Shown in pieces: positions 28,100-36,994 of a DNA stretch of 64,000 nucleotides. The stretch's first letter is position 1. Each line of letters starts with the position of its first letter. The stretch comes from JASSUD01 sp031963405. GTDB lineage: Bacteria; Pseudomonadota; Gammaproteobacteria; Burkholderiales; Burkholderiaceae. The position numbers and the translations under genes were made by a program. The notes beneath the pieces were generated by a model, which saw only the letters and a program-made list of their open reading frames with translations, searched no databases and had not been told where the DNA came from. The stretch is taken from positions 1,178,001 through 1,242,000 of the forward strand of contig JASSUJ010000001.1 of the NCBI GenBank assembly GCA_031963405.1, read 5' to 3'.

Positions 28100-28276
28100 A
28101 CAGCTCTTGAGGAAATTGCGAGGAACGTTGAAGTATACTCTGCCTTCATAGCCATTGGCATTTCAGAAGAGCGAGCCAGAGAAGTAGTTAAAGCATTGGG
28201 TGACGAAATGATGCAAAAACTTGATTATGGTTTTAACGCAATGCGCGCTGGTTTATGGGTGCAGCAGCAGCATTAA
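28100..28276 (+). pseudogene. Possible decayed small gene (58 codons open, no start)
   Basis: A stop-free frame reads ALEEIARNVEVYSAF, then IGISEERAREVVKALGDEMM, and ends WVQQQH. The middle part (gly-ile-x-glu-glu-x-ala-x-x-val-val-x-ala) resembles the helical start of DUF1640/coiled-coil 90-type proteins, which carry a C-terminal membrane anchor not found here. There is no start codon before the MM and no ribosome binding site, and a TAG precedes the frame. A degraded remnant is the best reading; chance is possible. Confidence 0.3.
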
Positions 28277-28404
28277 TCATCTCGGTGGGCATACCTTGAA
28301 TGATTCATTTCCTTAAATAAGCGACTTATCGTAATAACGCTTCACAGCGCATGCTGCTCTTAGACCTAAGACCAGCATATTGCTTTTTCTTGATTAAGAA
28401 ACTT

Positions 28405-29901
28405 ATGCGCTTCACGATCCGCGCACTCCTTTTCAGCATATGGTCGCTGCTTATTGCAAGCACGCCTGTGAGCGCTTTAGGCATACCACACGCGCAGGCT
28501 CGACCATCGGCTTCTACCCTTTCAGGCAAGTTGCCAGCACAGGTACGGACCAAATTACAGCGTGCACGCATACCTTTATCAGCCGTTAGCATCCTGGTTA
28601 CCCCTCTTGATCAGGCAACTCCGCTAGTTGCGCTCAACGCGCGTAAGTCGATGTACCCCGCCTCGACCATGAAACTGGTGACAACCTTTGCTGGCTTATC
28701 GATGCTTGGGCCGCAGTTTCGCTGGCATACCAGCGCTTATACAGACGGGGTAATAGAAGATGGCACCTTGCAGGGCAACTTATATATTCGCGGCACGGGC
28801 GACCCAAAACTTGTGCCCGAAACTTTAATCCAATTTGTCGAACAAATTCATCAGGCAGGAATCACCTCGATTAACGGCGATTTAGTACTGGATAAAGCGT
28901 ATTTTGATCCCTCTACCCGTCATCTTTCCTCTTTTGACCGCACTGCTAGCGCACCTTATAACGTTGGCCCAGACGCGCTTTTATATGCGTTCAAATCATT
29001 AATCTTCACGCTTACACCACAAATCAACGAGCAAATTGCCATCGAGGTAAAGCCCGCGCTAACTCAATTGCAGGTCGTCAATACACTACAAGCCAACCCG
29101 AAGCCGTGTAACGTCGACTTACGCGCCCGTGCACGGACATTACCGGCGTTCACTCAACAAGCCAATGGCATGATGCACGCTGTTTTCACAGGTAGCTATC
29201 CGCTGCGCTGCGGTATTCATGACATAGCCGTCGCCGCCACCCTCGATCACACTTCCTTCTTCTCAGGCGGCTTTCTCGCCCTATGGCAGCAAACTGGCGG
29301 AACTTTTAAAGGCCGAGTGCGCGAAGCTCGGGTACCAACGCTTGCTCGGCTTATCACCGTGTACAAGGGATTAGCGCTCACGGATATCGTGCGTGACATT
29401 AATAAATTTTCAAATAACACGATGGCACGCAATCTCTTTTTGACGATCGATGCAAGCCATAACAAAACCCCTGCAACCACTATTGGGGCTACGCGCACGA
29501 TCAAAAATTGGCTAGCAAAAAACAGGCTAGCTATGCCGGAATTAGTACTTGAGAATGGTTCTGGGCTTTCGCGTCGTGAGCGTATAAGTGCGCATTCCAT
29601 GGCTACACTGCTGCGTCGAGCCAATACAAGTCAGAGCGAAGTAGCACAAGCCTTTATGACTTCGCTACCGATTGTCGGTGTAGATGGCACCATGCGCGAG
29701 CGCCTAACTTACAGACCCATCGCCGGCAATGCCCGCATCAAAACCGGCACGCTTGATAAAGTGCGTGCGATAGCTGGCTATGTGGTGGCGAAGAATGGAC
29801 GGACTTATGCTGTCGTCAGCTTCATTAATCATCCACGTGCTCAAGACGGGCAAGCGGCGCACGATGCGCTTTTGGAATGGGTGTATCAACAGGCTAGATA
29901 G
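28405..29901 (+). CDS. dacB: D-alanyl-D-alanine carboxypeptidase/endopeptidase (PBP4)
   Basis: Class C penicillin-binding protein that trims and cleaves peptidoglycan cross-links in the periplasm. From the ATG at 28405 the product is about 498 residues with a signal peptide (MRFTIRALLFSIWSLLIA…SALG). The catalytic triad motifs are visible: SxxK as ASTMKL (about residue 90), SxN as FSNNTMARN, and KTG in RIKTGTLDKV. The large domain II insertion between SxxK and SxN is present. The frame extends 18 codons further up, but that would bury the signal peptide. It is convergent with plsY, with 20 bp between. Confidence 0.94.
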   Translation: MRFTIRALLFSIWSLLIASTPVSALGIPHAQARPSASTLSGKLPAQVRTKLQRARIPLSAVSILVTPLDQATPLVALNARKSMYPASTMKLVTTFAGLSMLGPQFRWHTSAYTDGVIEDGTLQGNLYIRGTGDPKLVPETLIQFVEQIHQAGITSINGDLVLDKAYFDPSTRHLSSFDRTASAPYNVGPDALLYAFKSLIFTLTPQINEQIAIEVKPALTQLQVVNTLQANPKPCNVDLRARARTLPAFTQQANGMMHAVFTGSYPLRCGIHDIAVAATLDHTSFFSGGFLALWQQTGGTFKGRVREARVPTLARLITVYKGLALTDIVRDINKFSNNTMARNLFLTIDASHNKTPATTIGATRTIKNWLAKNRLAMPELVLENGSGLSRRERISAHSMATLLRRANTSQSEVAQAFMTSLPIVGVDGTMRERLTYRPIAGNARIKTGTLDKVRAIAGYVVAKNGRTYAVVSFINHPRAQDGQAAHDALLEWVYQQAR

Positions 29902-29921
29902 TCTTTTACCTTGCGCTATGC

Positions 29922-30521
29922 CTATTTTTGTCCCAGTCGACTTTCTTGACCGGCGAACAGCTTGCTGATATTCGAACGGTGTCGATATATCAATAAAATA
30001 CAAATCATCGAAACCGCTATCGAAACCGGCCCAAAACCCAATATCAAAAACTGATAAAGCGGAGTCAAACAAGCTGAGACAAGCGCTGCCAGTGAGGAAT
30101 AACGAAAGCACAACGCGACTGCAAACCAAGTAGCAGCGGTAGCAAGCCCGAGCAGCGGATGAATCGCAAGCAACACGCCGGCTGCTGTGGCTACGCCTTT
30201 ACCGCCTTTAAAGCGGAAAAATATCGGATATAAATGACCAATAAACACCGCCCCAGCCGCTAAAGCCACAGCTATCTCGCCTACTCCATAATGGCTGCCA
30301 AACTTTTTAGCCAGCCACACCGCACAACCACCTTTAGCTGCATCGCCAAGTAACGTAAGGGCTGCCGCCAGCTTATTGCCACTGCGTAGCACATTGGTCG
30401 CCCCTGGATTTTTAGAGCCATAGGTACGCGGGTCAGATAAACGCAAAGCTGCACTCACCACCACCGCAAATGACACCGAACCAAGCAAGTAAGCCATCGC
30501 AACAATACTTAGATAAATCAT
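29922..30521 (-). CDS. plsY: Acyl-phosphate:glycerol-3-phosphate acyltransferase
   Basis: Inner-membrane enzyme that makes lysophosphatidate from acyl-phosphate. The 199 residues hold about five hydrophobic segments. The catalytic motif 1 is GSVSF, followed by GSKNPGATNVLR (glycerol-phosphate site) and FKGGKGVAT. The ATG at 30521 is preceded by GAGGAG. The length is normal. The 133 bp up to xerD contain nothing notable. Confidence 0.95.
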   Translation of the reverse strand: MIYLSIVAMAYLLGSVSFAVVVSAALRLSDPRTYGSKNPGATNVLRSGNKLAAALTLLGDAAKGGCAVWLAKKFGSHYGVGEIAVALAAGAVFIGHLYPIFFRFKGGKGVATAAGVLLAIHPLLGLATAATWFAVALCFRYSSLAALVSACLTPLYQFLILGFGPVSIAVSMICILLIYRHRSNISKLFAGQESRLGQK

Positions 30522-30654
30522 GAACTCCTCGTTTGAATCAAGGTTGAATACTGCCTACGCAAGCTAAAAGCCTGTGAGAAACGAGCGGAAGGTAGCAGAA
30601 ATCTTCACAGATGGCGCGTATGTTTCGCTTACGTCCCCTCTTTTTCCTCGCAAA

Positions 30655-31686
30655 TTAACCACGAGGATGATGCTTCGTATGCAGCGTTTTTAAACGCTCC
30701 TGAGCGACATGCGTATAAATTTGCGTAGTCGAAATATCGGCATGTCCGAGCAGCAATTGAATCACTCGCAAATCGGCACCATGATTGAGTAAATGCGTCG
30801 CAAACGCATGACGTAAAGTATGCGGAGACAAAGGCGCATGAATCTCAGCCACGTTTGCATAATGCTTGATCAAATTCCAGAATTGCTGGCGCGTCATCCC
30901 GCTGGCGCGAGCAGTAATAAAAAAAGCATCGGTGGCCCGCGCGCGCAACAAAGCAGGCCGCGCTTCACGCAGATAGCGCGCTAGCCAACTACGCGCTTCT
31001 TCGCCAAAAGGAACTAAACGTTCTTTGGAACCTTTACCAAGAACGCGTACCACCCCCTCATTGAAACCAATTTCCACGGTTTTTAACGTGACCAGCTCAG
31101 AGACGCGCAAGCCACTGGCATACATTAACTCAAGCATGGTTTTATCGCGCAAGCCAAGTGGAGTGTTGATATCCGGCGCATTTAGCAAAGCCTCAACTTG
31201 CGCTTCAGATAAAGTCGTTGGCAGCCGCAGTGGCTGGCGTGCGGCAGCAATTTTCAGGGTTGGATCAGCAGCCATCCGCTGCTCACGCAGCGCCCAGCCA
31301 AAAAAACGCCGAAACACGGAAAGCCTTCGATTTGCCGACGTGGCTTTGCCATCGCCACGCACGACCATATAGTCCAGCAAATCGGCTTCAGTCGCAGCTT
31401 CTAAACCTTTGTCATCAGCTGCTAACCAAATAGCGAACAGTCGCAGATCGCGCTGATAAGCATCTAGTGTATTGCGCGCTAAACCATGCTCAAGCCACAT
31501 CGCGTCACAGAACATTTCAATGGCAGTAAGGCTAGATTTGTATAGCGGCGACTGAATAAGCGTTGCTTCAGGTAAAACAACCAGTGCCTGAGAGTGGGTA
31601 TTACGATTTTTGGCTAGGTGCTTAGCAGTCGTACCAGCCAAATTTTTGATCTTACTCCGCATAAGCCGCCACACCCTCATGCGCAA
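30655..31686 (-). CDS. xerD: Tyrosine recombinase XerD
   Basis: With XerC resolves chromosome dimers at dif. The N-terminal SAM-like core-binding domain starts near SSLTAIEMFCDAMWLEHGLARNT. The catalytic residues R…K…HxxR…H/W…Y are visible in ASGLRVSEL, LGKGSKERLVP, HTLRHAFATHLL, LGHADISTTQIYTHV (nucleophile Tyr). The full frame of 343 residues overlaps ogt by 35 bp; an in-frame ATG at 31662 (MRSKIKNLAG) cuts this to about 11 bp, and either start leaves more N-terminal residues than the usual 300 or so. The product should be active. Confidence 0.9.
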   Translation of the reverse strand: MRMRVWRLMRSKIKNLAGTTAKHLAKNRNTHSQALVVLPEATLIQSPLYKSSLTAIEMFCDAMWLEHGLARNTLDAYQRDLRLFAIWLAADDKGLEAATEADLLDYMVVRGDGKATSANRRLSVFRRFFGWALREQRMAADPTLKIAAARQPLRLPTTLSEAQVEALLNAPDINTPLGLRDKTMLELMYASGLRVSELVTLKTVEIGFNEGVVRVLGKGSKERLVPFGEEARSWLARYLREARPALLRARATDAFFITARASGMTRQQFWNLIKHYANVAEIHAPLSPHTLRHAFATHLLNHGADLRVIQLLLGHADISTTQIYTHVAQERLKTLHTKHHPRG

Positions 31687-32134
31687 GCAGCCAGCGCTTT
31701 ATCGACAGCCAATAATCATCATCCACCTGCTTAGCAAAACCACCCATACCGCTAGATGACACGACGCGATGACACGGAATAAGCAGCGGAAAAAAATTTG
31801 CGCCACAAGCTTGCCCCACAGCACGCGGCGCACTGCTGATTGACTTAGCAATGCCGCCGTAAGTCGTCACGGCACCTAATGGGATTTCACTAATCGCTTG
31901 CCACACACGGCGCTGGAAAGGGCTGCCAACTTCAGCGAGCGGCAGCTTAAAAGTAGTAGAGGGCCGCACAAAATAACGCTCAAGCTGCTGCACTACTCGC
32001 TTTGCGAGTGGCTGATGCGGCGCTAACGTCTTCATGGAAGTGGGGACGAAAACAATTTCCCTTACTAAATCAGCGGCTACGTCCACCCGAACACCTACTT
32101 TGCCAAATGGCGCCTCGATCACAGCATCAAACAT
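31652..32134 (-). CDS. ogt: Methylated-DNA–protein-cysteine methyltransferase
   Basis: Suicide repair protein that takes O6-alkyl groups from guanine onto its own Cys. The active site is LIPCHRVV with the acceptor Cys near residue 130, and the recognition segment is GQACGANFFPLLIPCH. The 160-residue length is that of the stand-alone Ogt/AdaB form without the Ada N-terminal domain. AAAGGAG precedes the ATG. It sits between queG and xerD and overlaps xerD, so queG-ogt-xerD look like one transcription unit. Confidence 0.93.
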   Translation of the reverse strand: MFDAVIEAPFGKVGVRVDVAADLVREIVFVPTSMKTLAPHQPLAKRVVQQLERYFVRPSTTFKLPLAEVGSPFQRRVWQAISEIPLGAVTTYGGIAKSISSAPRAVGQACGANFFPLLIPCHRVVSSSGMGGFAKQVDDDYWLSIKRWLLAHEGVAAYAE

Positions 32135-32179
32135 ATTGTTCTCCTTTCACGTAGGTTGACTACCTCTGCCAATCAGCCA

Positions 32180-33442
32180 TTAAGCAGCTTGTAATGCCCA
32201 CAGCACATGTTCACGTACCAATTCAGACGGATCCTGCTCACGCTTTTGTAAAGCGCTAATCATAGCCATGCGCTGTTGCTCCGGGAGTGGCTGGGCAATC
32301 GTCTTAGGCAGGCGCAGTGCATTACCTAACGCAACTGCAATATTGCGCAGCCAGCGCTCATGTCCAAGACGGCGAATAGCACTGCCGGCAAAACGTGTAT
32401 TAAATTCACTTTCTGACCAGCTAAATAATTCAAGCAGCGTAGCTTGATCTAAGCCATTACGAATCTCGAAATCATTCAGACTCGCAGCCTGAGCAAACTT
32501 ATTCCAAGGACAGACCAACTGACAATCGTCACAGCCGTAAATACGATTGCCAATCAACTCCCGCAATGGCTCTGGAATACTGCCCTTTAACTCAATCGTT
32601 AAATAAGAAATGCAGCGACGCGCATCTAAACGATACGGCGCGATAATCGCCTGCGTTGGGCAGACGTCGATACAACGTGTACAACTACCGCAAGAGCCAC
32701 TTTTCACCTCAGTTCGAACTGAGGCTTCAGCCTCGGTTTCGTCTTTAATAGCAATTGCATGCTCTTGGGCATCGGTTGGCAGCGGTAAATCAACGTAAAT
32801 TTCACCCAAAAAAAAGAGTGAGCCAGCATCGCGGTGTAGCAGTAAAGTATGCTTACCGCGCCAGCCCAGTCCTGCTTTTTGCGCAAGCTCTACCTCAGGA
32901 ACCGGTGCCGAATCCACAAAAGCACGGTAGCCGAAAGGGCCGACCTCCGTCAAAATTTGATCAGCTAGCTGCTGCAGACGCTTACGCATCACTTTATGAT
33001 AATCACGCCCACGCGCATAAATCGAGACAACCGCTGCACTTGGGTCTTTTAAGCGTGCTTCTTCTACTGCACGCAAAGTGCGGTAACTTTCTTTATCTTT
33101 ATCCGGGGGTGCCGCGGGCTGCAATGATTGGCTTGGAACATAAGACATACGCACCGAAATAACCCGCACTGTGCCTGGTACAAGTTCAGCTGGCCGAGTG
33201 CGCTTTGTTCCATGTTTCGCCATATAATCCATCTCACCGTGATAGCCTGCTGCCAGCCAAGCCTGCAAACCTGCTTCAGCGTGCGATACATCGGTATCAC
33301 TAATACCAACCGCGTTAAAACCAAGCGCCTTGCCCCAGCCCTTGATGCGCTGCGCTAGCAACGCCAGCGCCGGTGCACTCAAGTGAGCTAAGTGAGAATG
33401 AGGTTGCCCTGAAGCAGACAAAGTAAGCGGCTTAGTCATCAA
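32180..33442 (-). CDS. queG: Epoxyqueuosine reductase
   Basis: Cobalamin- and Fe-S-dependent enzyme that performs the last step of queuosine formation in tRNA. About 420 residues. Two [4Fe-4S] sites are visible: CGSCTRCIDVCP and CDDCQLVCPWN. The N-terminal cobalamin-binding domain holds HTLLLHRDAGSLFFLGEI. The C-terminal HEAT-like region ends in HVLWALQAA. The first codon of the frame is TTG; the next codon is ATG and is the likely start. As this enzyme needs B12, it fits with the B12-type uptake genes at 48.8-52.8 kb. Confidence 0.94.
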   Translation of the reverse strand: MMTKPLTLSASGQPHSHLAHLSAPALALLAQRIKGWGKALGFNAVGISDTDVSHAEAGLQAWLAAGYHGEMDYMAKHGTKRTRPAELVPGTVRVISVRMSYVPSQSLQPAAPPDKDKESYRTLRAVEEARLKDPSAAVVSIYARGRDYHKVMRKRLQQLADQILTEVGPFGYRAFVDSAPVPEVELAQKAGLGWRGKHTLLLHRDAGSLFFLGEIYVDLPLPTDAQEHAIAIKDETEAEASVRTEVKSGSCGSCTRCIDVCPTQAIIAPYRLDARRCISYLTIELKGSIPEPLRELIGNRIYGCDDCQLVCPWNKFAQAASLNDFEIRNGLDQATLLELFSWSESEFNTRFAGSAIRRLGHERWLRNIAVALGNALRLPKTIAQPLPEQQRMAMISALQKREQDPSELVREHVLWALQAA

Positions 33443-33550
33443 GTTTAATAAGTATTAACGCATATATTGTGAGATGCGAAACTGAAATGGCAAGACAGAC
33501 CAAGACAGCCAGCACCGTTTTTTGCCAGCCATCATTTTGCGATTTTAAGC

Positions 33551-34096
33551 ATGCCCCTTACCTCCAACGCATCCAATGTATTAAGCCAGCGCTTATTCAC
33601 ATTGCCTAACGAAGCAGCCACTGAGAATTTTGGCCAGCGCTTTGCGCTCGCCCTAAACACTGCGTATATCAATATCAATAGCAAGCCTACTAACAACAAG
33701 GAAGTAGCCAGTCTACAACTCCATTTAATCGGCGAGTTGGGGGCTGGCAAAACCACCCTCACCCGCGCCACATTGCATGCGCTTGGGCATACAGGGCGGG
33801 TGCGCAGCCCTACCTATACCTTAGTTGAGCCTTATGCGTTGGTAATCAATGGCAAACCGCTTAATGTTTATCATTTCGATCTTTACCGCTTTGCCGACCC
33901 TGAAGAATGGGCCGAAGCGGGCTTTCGCGAGTACTTCAACGAGCGCGCACTCTGTTTGATCGAATGGCCACAGCAAGCAGGCACACTGCTTGGCGTACCT
34001 GATTTAGCATTTACCCTTGAAGTAATGCCTGAAGGGCGACGCTTAACAGCCCGCGCATTTAGTGAAATAGGAAAAGAGTGTCTTAAGCAATGCTAA
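33551..34096 (+). CDS. tsaE: tRNA threonylcarbamoyladenosine biosynthesis ATPase TsaE
   Basis: P-loop ATPase of the TsaBDE complex that makes t6A37 in ANN-reading tRNAs. The Walker A is GELGAGKTTLTR, SPTYTLVEPY follows, and HFDLYRFADPEEW marks the conserved segment with the Walker B-like Asp. 181 residues; the first 25 or so are longer than in E. coli, as common in betaproteobacteria. The stop codon overlaps the amiC start by 7 bp, so the two are co-translated; this pairing is widely conserved. Confidence 0.94.
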   Translation: MPLTSNASNVLSQRLFTLPNEAATENFGQRFALALNTAYININSKPTNNKEVASLQLHLIGELGAGKTTLTRATLHALGHTGRVRSPTYTLVEPYALVINGKPLNVYHFDLYRFADPEEWAEAGFREYFNERALCLIEWPQQAGTLLGVPDLAFTLEVMPEGRRLTARAFSEIGKECLKQC

Positions 34097-35556
34097 AAAA
34101 ACTATTCCGCCCACTCCACTCCAGTGTTTTAGCGCCGCATAATTGGCAGCGCCGACAGCTTCTGCGCGCTGGTGCCGCGACGCTGCTGCTTAACGTTATC
34201 GCGCTTAAAAATGCGCAGGCGAAATCGATTGTAGCCGTGCGGGTATGGCCTGCTCAGGACTATACCCGCATTGCCATTGAGGTCGATCAACCGCTCGCCT
34301 ATAAAGCTCGACTTTTGTCTCAACCTGATCGGATGGTGGTGGATTTAAGCGATCTAAAGCTCGATACCACCCTCAGACAACTAGTTGCCAAAATCACCTC
34401 GAACGATCCGCAAATTCAAGGCGTTCGCGTCGGCCAATTTGCCCCCGACATAGTAAGGCTAGTGTTTGATTTAAAGGGAACGGTTAAGCCGCAGATTTTT
34501 ACACTTAATCCAATTGGCGGCTATCGTTACCGGCTCGTGCTCGATTTGTATCCCGCCGTTGCACCCGACCCTCTGCTTGAACTGCTCGCCAAAACCGAGC
34601 AAAAAGAAGCTGCACTAGCCAGCCCTAACCAGCCCACACTTAGCGGGCTGCAGCCTGCACTAAAGCCTGACGAAAGCGAAGAATTTTTTGCGCGCTATGC
34701 ACGTAAAGAAGGCGAGCCCGCTGCTCCTTCAGGCGCACCAGATCTTAAAACGCCTGTTACGCCTGCTGCCTCTACTAAATCGGGCGCCAGCGCTGGTGAT
34801 GATAAATATAGACTCAGTGCGCGCACCCCAAAACAGCCGCGCATTTTACGCCTACTCACCGTAGCGATTGACCCCGGCCACGGCGGCGAAGACCCAGGCG
34901 CAATTGGACATAGCGGATTACGTGAAAAAGATGTGGTGCTGGATATCGGGCGCCGGCTACGCGCAAAAATTGACGCACAGCCCAATATGCGCGCCATGAT
35001 GACCCGTGACGATGACTATTTCGTGCCACTTCATGTACGCGTACAAAAAGCCCGCCGGGTTAACGCTGATCTATTCGTATCAATCCATGCCGATGCTTTT
35101 ATCAAGCCAGATGCCAATGGCTCCTCGGTATTTGCCCTATCATCAACCGGTGCATCCAGCACAGCGGCTAGGTGGATGGCGAATAAAGAAAATGCTTCTG
35201 ACTTAATTGGCGGCGTAAATATTAAAACACGCGATCGAACCATCACTCATGCCCTGCTTGATATGTCGACCACGGCTCAAATCAAAGACAGCATGCGTTA
35301 CGGTCAATTCATACTGAGTGAAATCGGCCAGATTAATAAACTGCATAAAGGCTCTGTCGAACAAGCGGGATTCGCCGTCTTAAAAGCCCCCGATATCCCA
35401 TCAGTGCTGGTTGAAACCGCTTTCCTCAGCAACCCAGTAGAAGAAGCCAAACTGAAAGGCAACGCCTATCGAGAGCAAATGGCTGAAGCCATCTTGCGAG
35501 GCATCAAACGCTACTTCGCTGCCAACCCGCCTCTGGCTAAGAGCCACATGACTTAA
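34090..35556 (+). CDS. amiC: N-acetylmuramoyl-L-alanine amidase (AmiC type)
   Basis: Zn amidase that splits septal peptidoglycan during daughter-cell separation. The 488 residues comprise a Tat-like export signal (QRRQLLRAGAATLLLN), an AMIN domain (about 45-150), an Ala/Pro-rich linker, and an Amidase_3 domain from about 255. The Zn ligands and catalytic Glu are in DPGHGGEDPGAIG, GLREKDVVLDI, SIHADAF and VLVETAFLSN. It overlaps tsaE. It converges with the dedA gene on an 18-bp perfect hairpin that serves as terminator. Confidence 0.94.
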   Translation: MLKKLFRPLHSSVLAPHNWQRRQLLRAGAATLLLNVIALKNAQAKSIVAVRVWPAQDYTRIAIEVDQPLAYKARLLSQPDRMVVDLSDLKLDTTLRQLVAKITSNDPQIQGVRVGQFAPDIVRLVFDLKGTVKPQIFTLNPIGGYRYRLVLDLYPAVAPDPLLELLAKTEQKEAALASPNQPTLSGLQPALKPDESEEFFARYARKEGEPAAPSGAPDLKTPVTPAASTKSGASAGDDKYRLSARTPKQPRILRLLTVAIDPGHGGEDPGAIGHSGLREKDVVLDIGRRLRAKIDAQPNMRAMMTRDDDYFVPLHVRVQKARRVNADLFVSIHADAFIKPDANGSSVFALSSTGASSTAARWMANKENASDLIGGVNIKTRDRTITHALLDMSTTAQIKDSMRYGQFILSEIGQINKLHKGSVEQAGFAVLKAPDIPSVLVETAFLSNPVEEAKLKGNAYREQMAEAILRGIKRYFAANPPLAKSHMT

Positions 35557-35677
35557 GTACCGATTTTTCTACAACGATATGGAATACCACCTCACCAGAA
35601 AATGGTAGAAAGAGGGTCTACAGCTTATCTCTGCCTCTAAAGTAACATCCAAGAAAAATAAACCCTAACAAGGCAAA

Positions 35678-35725
35678 AAGCCATGCAACAGATTAATCAA
35701 GGCAGACTAATCTGTTGCATGGCTT
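35678..35725. terminator. Bidirectional terminator between amiC and the dedA gene
   Basis: Perfect 18-bp inverted repeat AAGCCATGCAACAGATTA with a 12-nt loop, between two convergent genes. Flanking A- and T-rich runs exist on both sides but are interrupted, so efficiency is uncertain. Confidence 0.75.
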
Positions 35726-35753
35726 AATAGCTAAATATAAAAATAAAAATTAA

Positions 35754-36410
35754 TTAACCTGGACGGCGCATTTTTTGTTGCGCCCATCTCCAAAGCCAAC
35801 CAAGCAGCAAAGGGAAAACCGCTGCGCTGATACCAACTAGCACGATGACATTAAGATATTGCTTGATGAATGGCAGGTTGCCAAAAAAATAGCCAGCGCC
35901 CACCAAGCTGAAGACCCAAATCAGCGCGCCTGCTACATTGAACATCTGAAACCTAGCAAAACGCATTGTGCATACACCAGCCACGAAAGGGGCAAAGGTG
36001 CGCACGATGGGCATAAAGCGTGCAATGACAATAGTTTTGCCGCCATGTTGCTCATAAAAATCACGCGTTTTTAAAAGTGCTGCGCGATCGAGCCAGCGCC
36101 AATTTGAGTCAAATACCTTGGGACCGATATAGCGACCAATGCGGTAATTAACGGTATCGCCAAGAATTGCCGCAACCAGCAGCAATACGATCAGAATGGG
36201 CGCCGACATCATGCCTGACGCACAAAAAGCACCGCCGATAAAAAGCAAAGAATCACCTGGCAAAAATGGGGTCACCACCAAACCTGTTTCGCAAAACACA
36301 ATGACAAACAGCACGGCATACACCCACGCACCGTATTGCTGAATAAAGACACCTAAAAAACGATCGATATGCAGCAACATGCCCGCAAATTGAATTAAAG
36401 TCTCCAACAA
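35754..36410 (-). CDS. DedA-family inner-membrane protein
   Basis: Multi-spanning membrane protein of the DedA/VTT superfamily; members are undecaprenyl-phosphate or other lipid flippases. The 218 residues have about five hydrophobic segments and the family motifs GDTVNYRIGRYIG and FARFMPIVRTFAPFVAG (the conserved R residues). The start is TTG at 36410 or the next TTG, with GGAG upstream; the first ATG lies 11 codons in. Which DedA paralogue it is cannot be told from the sequence alone. Confidence 0.88.
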   Translation of the reverse strand: MLETLIQFAGMLLHIDRFLGVFIQQYGAWVYAVLFVIVFCETGLVVTPFLPGDSLLFIGGAFCASGMMSAPILIVLLLVAAILGDTVNYRIGRYIGPKVFDSNWRWLDRAALLKTRDFYEQHGGKTIVIARFMPIVRTFAPFVAGVCTMRFARFQMFNVAGALIWVFSLVGAGYFFGNLPFIKQYLNVIVLVGISAAVFPLLLGWLWRWAQQKMRRPG

Positions 36411-36621
36411 TTTCTCCAGGCTTCATTAAATAGTGCGCACTATCATACCGAAAACAAAAGTTGGCAACGCAGTGATGGGCTATTTTCAGATTTTAGGAAA
36501 GCACTACATGAGCTTCTCATTTTCTCCCTTTTCCTGTTTAAACCCCCGCCACCGCTAGGCATAGAGGGTTATACGAGTAGCTTGCCAAAGGCTTCTTAGC
36601 TAAGACTTACACACAAGAGTA

Positions 36622-36650
36622 TTTACAAAACCCCCTGCGCTCTTTAGAAT
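36622..36650 (+). promoter_or_regulatory. Sigma-70 promoter of tRNA-Ala
   Basis: TTTACA (36622-36627), 17-bp spacer, TAGAAT (36645-36650). The spacing is ideal and the surrounding CTCTTTAGAAT resembles other Burkholderia tRNA promoters. Transcription should start about 65 nt before the tRNA. The remaining part of the 311-bp gap from 36411 shows no gene. Confidence 0.75.
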
Positions 36651-36721
36651 CGCGCCTTCCAGAACTTACTTCTTAGAAGGTTGCTTGCTAGATTGAGCGC
36701 CTAGAAAATAAGTTTTACGAA

Positions 36722-36797
<76 letters not shown>

Positions 36798-36805
36798 AGA
36801 TAAAA

Positions 36806-36839
36806 AAGGCCGCCTCAGACGAGGCGGCCTTTTCTTTTT
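36806..36839 (+). terminator. Rho-independent terminator after tRNA-Ala
   Basis: AAGGCCGCCTC / GAGGCGGCCTT stem, 4-nt loop, followed by TTCTTTTT. It starts 9 bp after the tRNA, so the tRNA is monocistronic. Confidence 0.92.
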
Positions 36840-36994
36840 GCACTAATTCTCCAAAAATAAGGTGTTTTGCCTAATTTTTAGCAAAATAGAGCCTTAGACA
36901 AAGCCCAATTTAAACTTTTAATGTTAAATTTAAACCAATAAGGCTAAATTTAAGATTAAAGTAAGTAGGAATGATTCCCCTGAGGAGGTATGAA

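Larger units (their letters stand above)
27390..28404. other. One-kilobase gene-poor region acrA / dacB
   Basis: Contains two palindromic repeats (27419-27470, 27631-27760), a short copy of the arm sequence AAACGCTGAATAA near 27962, and a decayed-looking small reading frame (28100-28276). No intact regulator gene for the efflux operon is present. Promoters for acrA (minus) and dacB (plus) must lie here, but I cannot place them. Confidence 0.6.
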
